From NCBI GenBank assembly GCA_003963455.1, contig RXJA01000155.1, forward strand, positions 1 to 64,000: a stretch of 64,000 nucleotides of DNA, in the 5' to 3' direction. Under the pieces are notes generated by a model. The model searched no databases and was not told where the DNA came from. It saw only the letters and a program-made list of their open reading frames with translations. The DNA comes from Hyphomicrobiales bacterium (GTDB lineage: Bacteria; Pseudomonadota; Alphaproteobacteria; Rhizobiales; Rhizobiaceae). Numbering within the stretch: the stretch's first letter is position 1; every line of letters begins with the position of its first letter. The translations under genes and the position numbers were made by a program. Shown piece by piece: positions 49,104-58,526 of the stretch.

Positions 49104-50033
49104 ATGGCCGCTAAGGCAAAAACCAAGAACGCCGGACTTATCAAGTTCGAGATCAAAAACCGCTGGACCGGCGACATCCAGTTCGTCGCCGAGATCGAAG
49201 CCGATGAGAACGCGACGCTTGGTTTTAAGGTGGGCCTGGCGGTGAAGTGGGCGCTTGGGAATAGCGCGAACCTCAGCGGCGCGAACCTCCGCAACGCGGA
49301 CCTCCGCGGCGCGAACCTCCGCAACGCGAACCTCAGCGGCGCGGACCTCCGCAGCGCGAACCTCAGCGGCGCGTACCTCAGCGGCGCGGACCTCCGCAGC
49401 GCGGACCTCAGCGGCGCGAACCTCAGCGGCGCGTACCTCAGCGGCGCGGACCTCCGCGGCGCGAACCTCCGCAACGCGAACCTCAGCGGCGCGGACCTCC
49501 GCAACGCGAACCTCCGCAGCGCGGACCTCAGCGGCGCGAACCTCAGCGGCGCGTACCTCAGCGGCGCGGACCTCCGCAGCGCGGACCTCCGCAACGCGGA
49601 CCTCCGCGGCGCGAACCTCCGCAGCGCGAACCTCAGCGGCGCGGACCTCCGCAGCGCGGACCTCCGCAACGCGAACCTCAGCGGCGCGGACCTCCGCAGC
49701 GCGAAGAATGCCGATCTTGTCATTGCCAGGACTCGTATCCTGCCGGATGGCGACATCATCGGTTGGAAGAAATGCGCGGCTGGCGTGATTGTCAAATTGC
49801 GCATCCCGGAAGCTGCGAAGCGCTCCCATGCCTTCGGCCGCAAGTGCCGTGCCGAATACGCCGACGTGGTCGAAGTCATCGGCGCCGACAAGGGCATTTC
49901 ACAGCATGACGGCAAGACCGAATACGTAGCCGGCCAGCGCATCACGCCAGACAAGTTTGACGAGAATTGGCAGGAGGAATGCTCCAGCGGCATTCACTTC
50001 TACATCAGCCGGATTGAGGCCGAAAACCACTAA
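49104..50033 (+). CDS. Pentapeptide-repeat protein with phage C-terminal domain (DUF5758-like)
   Basis: 29 tandem A(N/D/Y)L(S/R)(G/N/S) units followed by [44 protein letters not shown]. Confidence 0.9.
   Translation: MAAKAKTKNAGLIKFEIKNRWTGDIQFVAEIEADENATLGFKVGLAVKWALGNSANLSGANLRNADLRGANLRNANLSGADLRSANLSGAYLSGADLRSADLSGANLSGAYLSGADLRGANLRNANLSGADLRNANLRSADLSGANLSGAYLSGADLRSADLRNADLRGANLRSANLSGADLRSADLRNANLSGADLRSAKNADLVIARTRILPDGDIIGWKKCAAGVIVKLRIPEAAKRSHAFGRKCRAEYADVVEVIGADKGISQHDGKTEYVAGQRITPDKFDENWQEECSSGIHFYISRIEAENH
49266..49700 (+). repeat. 29 x 15-bp tandem coding repeat
   Basis: Units of the form GCG(A/G/T)AC CTC (A/C)GC (G/A)(G/A)C read directly from sequence. Confidence 0.9.
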
Positions 50034-50075
50034 ACGCCCTATCCCCGTCCTGACTGGTCAACAAGGAGAGAGACG

Positions 50076-50348
50076 ATGAGCAGCCTGACTGGAGAATGCC
50101 GTTGCTGCCGTAAGCCGATAGAGCGCTCGCGGCTCGCGTGTCCGCCCCATTGGGCTATGCTTCCTAAGCCGCTCAAGGACGCGATCCTCGATACCTACAA
50201 GCGCCGCGACATGCGCGCCTACGCAGCGAACATCGGCGAGGCTGACAAGATTTGGCAGGCGGCAGGCATCTGGAAGCCCGGCGTACCAATGTCAACGCGG
50301 GCGAACAAGGGCATGGAAGCGCTGCGCGATGCTCTCAAGCCAGTCTAG
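50076..50348 (+). CDS. Hypothetical protein with Cys motif
   Basis: MSSLTGECRCCRKPIERSRLACPPHWAMLPKPLKDAILDTYKRRD. Confidence 0.65.
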   Translation: MSSLTGECRCCRKPIERSRLACPPHWAMLPKPLKDAILDTYKRRDMRAYAANIGEADKIWQAAGIWKPGVPMSTRANKGMEALRDALKPV

Positions 50349-50396
50349 CCCCCTCCCCAACCGCAAGCCCGATACCGCGATAGATGGAGCAACAGC

Positions 50397-50597
50397 ATGC
50401 CGTATTTCAGCAACGAAGAGATCAAAAGCCGCACGAGCAGCTACGAGCCCGCGCAAATTCTGGAAAACGGATCCGTTCGCGGGCCTCGCTGCTGCGGCGC
50501 TCCCATGGCCGACGACGGCGGCTGCTCCGAAGGCTGCTGCGACGACTATCGCTGCGAAACATGCGGACACACCGTTCGCATCGAATGGCCTGACTGA
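50397..50597 (+). CDS. Cys-rich putative zinc-ribbon protein
   Basis: PRCCGAPMADDGGCSEGCCDDYRCETCGHTVRIEWPD. Confidence 0.6.
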   Translation: MPYFSNEEIKSRTSSYEPAQILENGSVRGPRCCGAPMADDGGCSEGCCDDYRCETCGHTVRIEWPD

Positions 50598-50647
50598 CCC
50601 ACCCATCAACACCACTCGCAGTCCCGCACAGTCGGGGGGAGAGACAG

Positions 50648-50986
50648 ATGAACACTAGAGCCAGTAAAATTGTTGGCCAGCTTTGCAAGGCAATAGAGGC
50701 AGGAAGCGCGCCGCTTGAGGTGCTTGAGGACGCCCGAGACTTGATCGTTGATATGGCCTCTCACAGGGCAGATGGCGCAGTCGAGACCGACATTCAGTTT
50801 GAACTGAATGCGGCTGTGGAGTTTGGCGACTTAGAACGCGCCGAGCGCATGCAGCGGATCATGGACGCGCACCGAAACGCGCGTCTAGCTCTGCTTTCCA
50901 TAGCCGAGGGCAACCTTGGCGATGCCCCATGGCAGGCTGGCTACGAGAAGATCAAAGCCACAGCCCGAGCAGCCATTTCAGCCTAG
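50648..50986 (+). CDS. Hypothetical protein
   Basis: 112-aa ORF after RBS-like ggggagagac. Confidence 0.55.
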   Translation: MNTRASKIVGQLCKAIEAGSAPLEVLEDARDLIVDMASHRADGAVETDIQFELNAAVEFGDLERAERMQRIMDAHRNARLALLSIAEGNLGDAPWQAGYEKIKATARAAISA

Positions 50987-51023
50987 TCCCGCACAGTCGG
51001 CGGCTTCACCAGAGAGAACATAG

Positions 51024-51296
51024 ATGAGCCTTCCAGCATCAGAACACAACGCGAGCAGGATGCCCACGAAACCCGGATACTACTGGGCCAAGTGGCGCAT
51101 CGCGACTGACGAGACCCACGAAGGCGATGAACTAACGCCGTGCGACGACTGGGAAATTGTCCAGGTCAACGACAACGGCGGCGAGCCAGGAACGCTCACG
51201 GAACTTTCTGTCTCAGTTCATGGCGTCCGCGAAACCCAGTGGCGAGACCAATTCGTCTGGGGTTCCTACGTCGCCCCGCTCTGTAATGCCGCCTAG
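51024..51296 (+). CDS. Hypothetical protein
   Basis: RMPTKPGYYWAKWRIATDETHEGDELTPCDDWEIVQVNDNGG. Confidence 0.6.
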   Translation: MSLPASEHNASRMPTKPGYYWAKWRIATDETHEGDELTPCDDWEIVQVNDNGGEPGTLTELSVSVHGVRETQWRDQFVWGSYVAPLCNAA

Positions 51297-51327
51297 TTCA
51301 AACCCAGCATCGATAAGGAGCAGGACT

Positions 51328-51699
51328 GTGAGCACCTGGACACTTGAAGAACAGAAGGCGCATCGCAAACTGTGGGCCGCGGCTCTGCGCAGTGGGAAGT
51401 ACCAGCAAGGACAATTCCAACTCCAAGACACGCGGGGTCGCATGTGCTGTCTCGGTGTATTGGCTGACATATCGGGGTGCGAGTGGTCGCCAGCAACGGA
51501 AATATTTGGAATGGCTGCGGACGGTGAAGACCGTTCTGCTCCACTTCGAGCTCGCAATTTCGTCGGCCTTGCTACATCTCTTGGGTCGGCAATTTCATTC
51601 AGCCTTATGGATCTGAACGACGGCGGCGAAAGCTTCGCTACTATCGCTAACATCATTGAGTCTGAGCCTCTTGGCCTTTTCATCGAGGCCACCCCATGA
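51328..51699 (+). CDS. Hypothetical phage protein
   Basis: GTG start; AALRSGKYQQGQFQLQDTRGRMCCLGVLADISG pattern of a common phage family. Confidence 0.65.
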   Translation: MSTWTLEEQKAHRKLWAAALRSGKYQQGQFQLQDTRGRMCCLGVLADISGCEWSPATEIFGMAADGEDRSAPLRARNFVGLATSLGSAISFSLMDLNDGGESFATIANIIESEPLGLFIEATP

Positions 51700-51824
51700 C
51701 TCCGATGAACGCGCAAACACTTGAAGCACTGAAAGCTTCCATCGCGAAGTGGGAGCGGAATGCTGAGGCGGAAAGACCCGACGAATATCTTACGAGCATT
51801 CTTGCGGCAGGCGAGCCTGCGTGA
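51696..51824 (+). CDS. Small hypothetical protein (42 aa)
   Basis: ATGA overlap. Confidence 0.4.
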   Translation: MTPMNAQTLEALKASIAKWERNAEAERPDEYLTSILAAGEPA

Positions 51825-51918
51825 ACCCGCGACATCTTCGCTGGGCAACGCGGGCAGAAAACGAAGCCGACAAGATCATCCACGGCACCAACAAACGAGG
51901 CTCTAGGAGGGCGACGCA

Positions 51919-52275
51919 ATGACCTGCGTTTCTGACGACTTCAGTATCTCTTACGAGTTCGAAGATATCGAGATCGAGGAAGACGGCGTTTACTTCGGAT
52001 CTTTCTGGGGCACTGCCGAGCTTTGTCTGAACGATCCGCGCGACGGTGACTTCTACGTCAAGCACATCGCCATCAACGGACAGAAGCGCGAGCGGCAGAC
52101 GCTCAAAGGCTACAGCTTGTCCGTCATGAAGCGCACCGATGCGGTGCTGATGCTGCCATGGCCGGCGAAGGACAACACCGGTTTCAAGGCGCGTCTGTTC
52201 CGCAAGATCGAGGACGCGCTCTACGCCAGCCAGGATGCGCGCGAGCGGTTCGCTGGCGAACTGGAGGCCGCGTGA
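51919..52275 (+). CDS. Hypothetical protein (118 aa)
   Basis: ORF in rightward operon. Confidence 0.6.
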   Translation: MTCVSDDFSISYEFEDIEIEEDGVYFGSFWGTAELCLNDPRDGDFYVKHIAINGQKRERQTLKGYSLSVMKRTDAVLMLPWPAKDNTGFKARLFRKIEDALYASQDARERFAGELEAA

Positions 52276-52277
52276 CC

Positions 52278-52448
52278 ATGGAGCGCAAGGTTATCACGTC
52301 GCACGTGTTCCCGCCCATCCCAGTCAGGTGTTTCGACTGGTGCGCTTGGTTTGATGATCTCGGTGCCGACGACAGCCCATACGGCTACGGGCGCACCGAG
52401 GAAGAAGCTATCGAGGATTTGCTCGAAAACTATGGCGAAGGTGAATGA
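52278..52448 (+). CDS. Small hypothetical protein
   Basis: MERKVITSHVFPPIPVRCFDWCAWFDDLGADDSPYGYGRTEEEAIEDLLENYGEGE. Confidence 0.6.
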   Translation: MERKVITSHVFPPIPVRCFDWCAWFDDLGADDSPYGYGRTEEEAIEDLLENYGEGE

Positions 52449-52639
52449 CCATGGCCCCCGAACTCATAAACATCGAACTCGCCCGACTTGTCGAGGACAG
52501 TTCAGCCTGGCGGAAGCGTTTCGATCGCTACGACAGATTAATCGACGCCGGCCTTTCCTGCGAGGAAGCGGCGGTCATCGTCACAGCAGCCTATCAGATC
52601 GATCTCCTCGCGGAAATGGAGGTTCGCCATGCCGCGTGA
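52445..52639 (+). CDS. Small hypothetical protein
   Basis: 4-bp overlap with previous CDS. Confidence 0.5.
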   Translation: MTMAPELINIELARLVEDSSAWRKRFDRYDRLIDAGLSCEEAAVIVTAAYQIDLLAEMEVRHAA

Positions 52640-52841
52640 CCACATCGCATCCGATCTTCGCGCCGCCGAAGCTTTGGCCGACGCAGCCAATGACGAAATC
52701 TATGGCGCCGGCTTCGTCGAGTACAGCATTCGCACCAGCTACCGCGACTTGTGCCGTCTCATTGGAACCCAGAACGCTCGGGCGACCGTGAACGAGATCA
52801 TGGACGCCGAACCCAAGAAGAGGATCACCATCGATGCCTGA
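52629..52841 (+). CDS. Small hypothetical protein
   Basis: 70-aa ORF overlapping neighbours. Confidence 0.5.
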   Translation: MPRDHIASDLRAAEALADAANDEIYGAGFVEYSIRTSYRDLCRLIGTQNARATVNEIMDAEPKKRITIDA

Positions 52842-53343
52842 CCAATATCTTTTCCTCGATGCAGCGTTCGTCAAGGCCGAAATCGGCAAGCTCCTGGCTG
52901 AGTATCCAGAGCTTGAGGAAGACGAGGCGCTGCGCATCGATACCATCGAAGGCGAGACCGACGCTCTGCGCATCATTCAGCGGGCTCTGGACGAGCAGCG
53001 GGAAGCGGAAACAATGGTCGGCGCCATCAGGGCGCGCGAGATCGACATCGCAGCCAGGCGCGGCCGTTACGAACGCAAGAGCGACGCAATGCGGCAGTTG
53101 ATCAAGGCCGTTATGCGAGCCGCCAAGCTCGACAAGATCAGTCTTGCCGAGGCCAGCTTGAGCCTGACGAAGCCGCGCCAGACAGTCGGAATCGAGGACT
53201 TGGACGCCCTTCCGCAGGGATACTTCAAGACCATTCGGCAGGCCGACAAAACCGCCATCAAATCAGCCTTTGACCAAGGCGAACAAATCCCCGGAGCCAT
53301 TCTGGTGACGGGCGATACGGGTCTCATGATCCGAACCAAGTGA
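52834..53343 (+). CDS. Siphovirus Gp157-like protein
   Basis: EIDIAARRGRYERKSDAMRQLIKAVMRAAKLDKISLAEASLSLTKPRQTVGIEDLDALPQGYFK. Confidence 0.85.
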   Translation: MPDQYLFLDAAFVKAEIGKLLAEYPELEEDEALRIDTIEGETDALRIIQRALDEQREAETMVGAIRAREIDIAARRGRYERKSDAMRQLIKAVMRAAKLDKISLAEASLSLTKPRQTVGIEDLDALPQGYFKTIRQADKTAIKSAFDQGEQIPGAILVTGDTGLMIRTK

Positions 53344-53366
53344 AGCACAAGCGCAAGGAAGCAACT

Positions 53367-53876
53367 ATGGGTTACGACATCAGCGAAGTTTACCAGAGCA
53401 ACAGCGACTTTCTCAAGGCAGACGACATCGGCACGAATTTCTGGACTGTTACCATCAATGCCGTTGACATGAAGAACTTTGACGACGGCAGCCGCAAGCT
53501 TTTCATCATGTTTCAGGAACTCGACAAGGGTCTGGTCCTGAACAAGACCAACGCGGACACCATCGGTGATCTGTACGGCCGGAATACTGACAATTGGATC
53601 GGCAAGCCCGTGATGCTGTTCACGGCCCCGGTCGATTACCAGGGCAAGAAGGTGCAGGCAATACGGCTTCGCGCTCCGGCACAGCAGCAGGCCATGCCGC
53701 AGCGCCAGCCGGGGCAGATACAGCCCCAGGCGAATATGCGTCAGGGCGACGCATGGAATACCGCGCAGTCGCCTAATCGGCCGCTGAACAACCAGCCGCA
53801 GAAGTACGCTCAAGCCAGCGGGGTTGATTTCAACCCGCCGGCACCGCCGCCTGAAGACAACGAAATCCCGTTCTAA
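53367..53876 (+). CDS. SSB-like protein
   Basis: N-terminal OB-like region; Gln/Pro-rich linker; C-terminal PPPEDNEIPF resembles the SSB acidic tip. Confidence 0.6.
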   Translation: MGYDISEVYQSNSDFLKADDIGTNFWTVTINAVDMKNFDDGSRKLFIMFQELDKGLVLNKTNADTIGDLYGRNTDNWIGKPVMLFTAPVDYQGKKVQAIRLRAPAQQQAMPQRQPGQIQPQANMRQGDAWNTAQSPNRPLNNQPQKYAQASGVDFNPPAPPPEDNEIPF

Positions 53877-53947
53877 ACGCAGATAGCAACGAGGAAGGCC
53901 GCCAGTCCCGCGCGAATGCGAGCTGGCGGCCGGAAAGGCTAAGGGAC

Positions 53948-54340
53948 ATGGCCCAAACTGTACTGCTACGCGGACCATCGCAGCGAGACTTTGCGAAGAC
54001 CATGATCGATCGCGCGCCGGTCGATGCGGTCGTGACCATCAAGGCGGCAACGCGAACCAACGAGCAAAACTCGCTCATGTGGTGCCTGCTGTCCGACCTG
54101 TCGCGCGCCAAGCCGGAAGGACGGATGCATACCCCAGAAGTATGGAAGCAGCTCGTCATGCACGCTTGCGGACATGCTGTGCAATTCGAGATCGGACTGA
54201 ACGGTCAGCCCTTCCCGACCGGGTTTCGCTCGTCGCGAATGACCAAGGCTGAAATGTCGGATCTCATCGAATGGATTTACCAGTATGGCGCCGAGCATAG
54301 TGTTCAATGGTCAGATAGCTACGACGAGAGGGCAGCATGA
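53948..54340 (+). CDS. NinB-like recombination protein
   Basis: TRTNEQNSLMWCLLSDLSRAKPEGRMHTPEVWKQLVMHACG...FRSSRMTKAEMSDLIEWIYQYGAEHSVQW. Confidence 0.85.
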   Translation: MAQTVLLRGPSQRDFAKTMIDRAPVDAVVTIKAATRTNEQNSLMWCLLSDLSRAKPEGRMHTPEVWKQLVMHACGHAVQFEIGLNGQPFPTGFRSSRMTKAEMSDLIEWIYQYGAEHSVQWSDSYDERAA

Positions 54341-54540
54341 TCCGCGAATCTCGCCAAGTCTGGGTTGCCGCACACCCTCGCCGCCTGCCCAGCCGCAACA
54401 CCGAGGTACACAATGAGCTGAGAGCCGCCAGGGTCCGAGATCTCATCAATGAGCGGCGCCTTCAAGACGAGCTTGCCGACGCAATTGCATCAGAACTTGA
54501 GCAGGCCGAGGAGCATAGCGCTCTGGCGGGGAGGCGGTGA
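54337..54540 (+). CDS. Hypothetical protein (67 aa)
   Basis: 4-bp overlap with NinB-like CDS. Confidence 0.5.
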   Translation: MIRESRQVWVAAHPRRLPSRNTEVHNELRAARVRDLINERRLQDELADAIASELEQAEEHSALAGRR

Positions 54541-54954
54541 ATGGGATTCGTTACCGAAGAACAAGCGGCTGCCATCTTTGCCGCCATCGACCGCAGGGAC
54601 GCAGAGCGTGAGGCGGAAATGCCGGACACGCGGGCAGCTCTTTACCACGCATCAGTCGGTCAGGACAGGCTTATGAAGCTTGGCTGGGCAGACGGGATAT
54701 ATTGTCCGAAGGACGGCACTAGGTTCGCCCTCGTCCAGTGGGGATCGACTGGAGTTCACGCTGGTTTCTACATGGGCAACTGGCCGGATGGTCACATTTA
54801 CTGCGGCGACTTCCTGGTCCAGCCACAGGCGGTGATGTGGAAGGCTATTGACAAGCTCTCTCCCGACGAAACCGCAATGCTCGCAGCGTCAGAAGCCGAC
54901 GACCGCGCCTTCATGAACAGGCAGCTTGCAGCATTTGCTGAGGAGATCGGCTGA
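54541..54954 (+). CDS. Hypothetical protein (137 aa)
   Basis: ORF contiguous with neighbours. Confidence 0.6.
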   Translation: MGFVTEEQAAAIFAAIDRRDAEREAEMPDTRAALYHASVGQDRLMKLGWADGIYCPKDGTRFALVQWGSTGVHAGFYMGNWPDGHIYCGDFLVQPQAVMWKAIDKLSPDETAMLAASEADDRAFMNRQLAAFAEEIG

Positions 54955-55361
54955 TGACACGATCAGTCCCAGAGTGGCGCGGGAAAACCGACAACCACAT
55001 GCCGCCGGCAACAGTTCGCCAGCGCATTCTAGAGCGCGCCAACTTCAAGTGCTGGATCTGTGAAGGCGAGATCGACAAGCCTGGCTGGCACGCTGACCAC
55101 GTTCCACCGCTCAAGGATGGCGGCGAGAACCGCGAGAGCATGATCAAGCCAGCGCATGCCGTTTGCCACCGTCGTCTGACCGCGCGGCAAGCCATCGAAC
55201 GCGCGCCGATCGAGCGCAAGAAGATGAAGCAGAGCGGGGCCATCCGTCCCGCCGGCAAGATCCGTTCTGCGCCCTTCCCGAAGGCGGACAAGCCGAAGCG
55301 TGAAGGCAAGACGGCGCTGCCGCCAAAGCAATTATTCAGCAACACCCGTAGGAGCGCCTAG
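54954..55361 (+). CDS. HNH endonuclease
   Basis: ERANFKCWICEGEIDKPGWHADHVPPLKDGGENRESMIKPAHAVCHRRLT. Confidence 0.85.
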   Translation: MTRSVPEWRGKTDNHMPPATVRQRILERANFKCWICEGEIDKPGWHADHVPPLKDGGENRESMIKPAHAVCHRRLTARQAIERAPIERKKMKQSGAIRPAGKIRSAPFPKADKPKREGKTALPPKQLFSNTRRSA

Positions 55362-55363
55362 CT

Positions 55364-55570
55364 ATGAGCAACTACAGCGATTGGATCACTTGGCGCGGAA
55401 CGCCAAGGAGCAAATGTCCTGTTCCATCCGGAACCAAAGGGCACCTACAATTCCGCTGCGAGCTAGGCCGGGATATTGAGCGCGGCTTCCCATACGACAT
55501 CAGCAAATATCGCTGGGACGACACCGGCCGCAAGGAAGACATCGTAGCCTATCGCGTGGTTCAGCCATGA
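55364..55570 (+). CDS. Hypothetical protein (68 aa)
   Basis: MSNYSDWITWRGTPRSKCPVPSGTKGHLQFRCELGRDIERGFPYDISKYRWDD. Confidence 0.6.
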   Translation: MSNYSDWITWRGTPRSKCPVPSGTKGHLQFRCELGRDIERGFPYDISKYRWDDTGRKEDIVAYRVVQP

Positions 55571-55607
55571 CCAAACCCCTTTTCCGTAACGCAAGCAGGA
55601 GCGCGAC

Positions 55608-55772
55608 ATGAGCGACGAACAGGCGATTGACCGAGCCGCAAAATATTTGCGCGAGACGTTGCAGGCAGGGAAGCGTTTGACGCCATGGGAGCAGACGCCA
55701 AAATTCACCAAGAGGAAATGGATCATCTTGGCAGAGGGAACACTCAAAGCCGCCGAGGAGCCGACGCCATGA
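55608..55772 (+). CDS. Hypothetical protein (54 aa)
   Basis: ATGA overlap with next CDS. Confidence 0.5.
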   Translation: MSDEQAIDRAAKYLRETLQAGKRLTPWEQTPKFTKRKWIILAEGTLKAAEEPTP

Positions 55773-56959
55773 CCGACGCCCCCGAACTGGAGCCGGCGCT
55801 TGACATCTACGAGGTGGCGAACCAGCTTGAGGGCTATGTTGGCCCTGATACGCCAGAGCCATTAGCGCAATTCCTTTTGCGCGAAGGCAGGGAAGCCGCA
55901 AAGCTAGCTGACGAGATTGTCCGGCTTCGCGCCGCTCGTTCCGCACCGGAAGCTGGGAAGGCGGTGGATGAGACTGCCTTGATAGCTGAGATGCTGACGG
56001 CCTTGAAGCAATCGGCGGCTCAGTTTTCTCAATACACCAAACACAGGCGGCTGACAGCAGACGAGCAATTCGCATTCGATTCCGCGCGGCTGGCTATCGC
56101 TAAATTCGATGCGAAGCCGCTGGAGTGGACAGCGGAGACGCCATATCACGTCGCGCGGGCATTGGGCGGTCACTACTCTATTGAGTGCGTCGATAGCGAT
56201 GTGACATATTTCGAACTCAAGGGCAGTTTTGTTTGGCCCGCGAAGAAATTGGCGACGATCAAAGAAGCTAAAGACTACGCGCAAGCCGATTACGAACAGC
56301 GCATTCTCGCCGCCCTCGCATCCTCTCCGGCCCCCACAGGAGCGAAGCCGGTGGCTTGGCAGATTGGCGACCATGGAGCGCTGTATCCGACAAAGGAAGC
56401 AGCCGATAAGCATGTCGCAGGGTGGGCGCGGCAAAACACTCCGTGTGCTTCTCCTCGTCCCCTCTACGCCCGCCCACATCCGGTAGCGCCGACAGGGGAG
56501 ATCGCCAGATTTGAGCCGTGCTTGGTTGGAACGCGCGAAGACCTAGCCGATTGCGCAGAGCATTCCGAAGGCTCTTACGTCCTCTATTCAGATCACCTTG
56601 CCGCGCTCACCGCCTCCGAAGCAGAAGCGGCAGACCTACGCCGCAAGCTGGAGGAGCACCAAGATGCCGAAGATAAAGCTGCACGAGAGATGGCAACCGT
56701 CATCCAAGGCCTGCGCAACAGGGCAACAGCCGCCGAGCGCAAGCTGGAGGAGGCAAGGAACGAGCCAAAGATATCGGGTGCAGAAGACGAGCTGCTTATC
56801 CAGTGGCCGGGGCGCGTCTCCCTTTCTATTTCCAAGGGTGACGTCGGCTATGCCATCATGCGAGACGGCAATTGGGCGCCGGGCAAGCACATCGTTTTCG
56901 ATGCACCGCAAGAAGCCGCCGAAGAGATCGCCCGCACCCTCTCAGGAGCACCCGAATGA
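55769..56959 (+). CDS. Hypothetical protein (396 aa)
   Basis: Long ORF; coiled-coil near C-terminus. Confidence 0.65.
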   Translation: MTDAPELEPALDIYEVANQLEGYVGPDTPEPLAQFLLREGREAAKLADEIVRLRAARSAPEAGKAVDETALIAEMLTALKQSAAQFSQYTKHRRLTADEQFAFDSARLAIAKFDAKPLEWTAETPYHVARALGGHYSIECVDSDVTYFELKGSFVWPAKKLATIKEAKDYAQADYEQRILAALASSPAPTGAKPVAWQIGDHGALYPTKEAADKHVAGWARQNTPCASPRPLYARPHPVAPTGEIARFEPCLVGTREDLADCAEHSEGSYVLYSDHLAALTASEAEAADLRRKLEEHQDAEDKAAREMATVIQGLRNRATAAERKLEEARNEPKISGAEDELLIQWPGRVSLSISKGDVGYAIMRDGNWAPGKHIVFDAPQEAAEEIARTLSGAPE

Positions 56960-57375
56960 GCACCCGCATCACAGAGGCTGGTCCACAGAGCCCATGTTGG
57001 GAATGGGAAGGCGCGCGGTTTACCGCAGGGTATGGCGCAATTCAGGTGGAGGGCAAGACGCGACGCGCCCACCGGATTGTTTATGAACCAGTTAGAGGCC
57101 CGATACCTGACGGCTTGGTTCTCGACCATCTCTGCAGAAATCGGATCTGCGTCAACCCATGGCATCTAGAGCCGGTGACGCTCGTTGAGAATATTCTCCG
57201 TGGTGAATCGCCAATGGCGGGAAATGCCAAGAAAACTCATTGCATCCACGGACATGAGTTCACGGCGGAGAACACGCATATCTATAACAATGCACGTATC
57301 TGTCTAGCCTGCCGCCGCAACTTCAACCTTGTAAACGCTCGCATTTATCGGGCTAAGCGGAGGGCAGCGAAATGA
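56956..57375 (+). CDS. HNH homing-type endonuclease
   Basis: RRAHRIVYEPVRGPIPDGLVLDHLCRNRICVNPWHLEPVTLVENILRG. Confidence 0.9.
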   Translation: MSTRITEAGPQSPCWEWEGARFTAGYGAIQVEGKTRRAHRIVYEPVRGPIPDGLVLDHLCRNRICVNPWHLEPVTLVENILRGESPMAGNAKKTHCIHGHEFTAENTHIYNNARICLACRRNFNLVNARIYRAKRRAAK

Positions 57376-57728
57376 CCCTTGTGACTGACAGGATGGTCGA
57401 GGCGGCCTTGAGCGCCTATCACCGCAAACTGCCGCGCGGATCGTCTGCGGAAGCAAACACTGCGCGCGATCGAATGCACTCTGCTCTCGCCGCCGCCCTC
57501 TCCACAGAGCCAGGAGTGGCGGAGGGGTGGCGCAGCATGGACGGCGCTCCTAGGGACGGGAGCCGCTTCCTCGCCTTTGAAAAGGGTCGCTACTTCGATT
57601 GCTGGTGGGAAGATAAAGGCTACGGCGAAGCTTATTGGATGGATGAGGCCGATAGCGAGCCGAAACCGACGCACTGGTTGCCCCTTCCCGCCGCACCCCT
57701 CCCCGAGGATACCCATCATGGCCGGTAA
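57372..57728 (+). CDS. DUF551-like protein
   Basis: WRSMDGAPRDGSRFLAFEKGRYFDCWWEDKGYGEAYW...PTHWLPLPAAP. Confidence 0.6.
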   Translation: MTLVTDRMVEAALSAYHRKLPRGSSAEANTARDRMHSALAAALSTEPGVAEGWRSMDGAPRDGSRFLAFEKGRYFDCWWEDKGYGEAYWMDEADSEPKPTHWLPLPAAPLPEDTHHGR

Positions 57729-58155
57729 GCTGACAGAGATCGAGCAGCAGTTGCGCGAGAAAATGGACGGAGTGACACCCGGCCCATGGCGCATGCATGT
57801 GCCAGATCGCGGCTATTGTAGCAACCTTGTTCTGACGGACGCGCCAGACTTCGCGCCAGACGAGAAATACCGCTGGCGTCACCTCATTGCCGACTTTGAC
57901 GACTGCCAGCGCGGCGAAGTCAATGCCGCATTCATCGCGCTATGCTCACCCGAGAACATCCGCGCTCTTCTGGACGAACTCTCCCGGCTGAGGGAAGCGC
58001 TGAAGCCATTCGCAGCCGCAGCCAATTGCCACAGCAACGATAAGGAGTTCATGCCGGACGCCATGCTGATCTGGCAGGGTGGCGAATGTACGATACGCCT
58101 TGGCGATCTCCGCCGCGCCCGCGCCCTCTCCACACAGGTTGAGGAACGCGAATGA
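57718..58155 (+). CDS. Hypothetical protein
   Basis: MAGKLTEIEQQLREKMDGVTPGPWRMHVPD...NAAFIALCSPENIRALLDELSRLREAL. Confidence 0.6.
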   Translation: MAGKLTEIEQQLREKMDGVTPGPWRMHVPDRGYCSNLVLTDAPDFAPDEKYRWRHLIADFDDCQRGEVNAAFIALCSPENIRALLDELSRLREALKPFAAAANCHSNDKEFMPDAMLIWQGGECTIRLGDLRRARALSTQVEERE

Positions 58156-58526
58156 GCCCTGTGGAAACGGCGCACAACATACTCGACCGCGCAATGTCGC
58201 CGGAAATGGCAGTTGCGCGCCTGGCCGATCTCGGCTTGCATATCTCAGAACGCGCCCTGCGCAAGAAAGCGCGAGACCTTGGCGCCTGCCGTGTGTTTGG
58301 AAAGGCGATGATCCTCCTTCCCGAGCATCTGGAAATCCTGCTGGAGGAACCATGCCGCTCGTCGTCTACAACCGCAACGGCATCTATTGGTACAGGGGTA
58401 CGGTTGCCGGAAGACGGATACACGAAAGCACTCGAACGACTGACAAAAAGACAGCGGAGCGCATCGCCAACCGGGCCGAAGCAAGGGAATTCAAACGTGA
58501 CCTTGATGGCCCGGCGTCGATCCTGA
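58152..58526 (+). CDS. Putative excisionase-like DNA-binding protein overlapping the integrase start
   Basis: MAVARLADLGLHISERALRKKARDLGACRVFGKAMILLPEHLEILLEE; immediately upstream of int. Confidence 0.5.
   Translation: MSPVETAHNILDRAMSPEMAVARLADLGLHISERALRKKARDLGACRVFGKAMILLPEHLEILLEEPCRSSSTTATASIGTGVRLPEDGYTKALERLTKRQRSASPTGPKQGNSNVTLMARRRS

Noticed and set aside
49037-49993. Long antisense ORFs (318 aa and 251 aa) and a second plus-frame ORF across the pentapeptide array
   Set aside because: They arise because the 15-bp unit has no stop in several frames; translations are low-complexity (AEVRA)n or (RTSAA)n with no domain.
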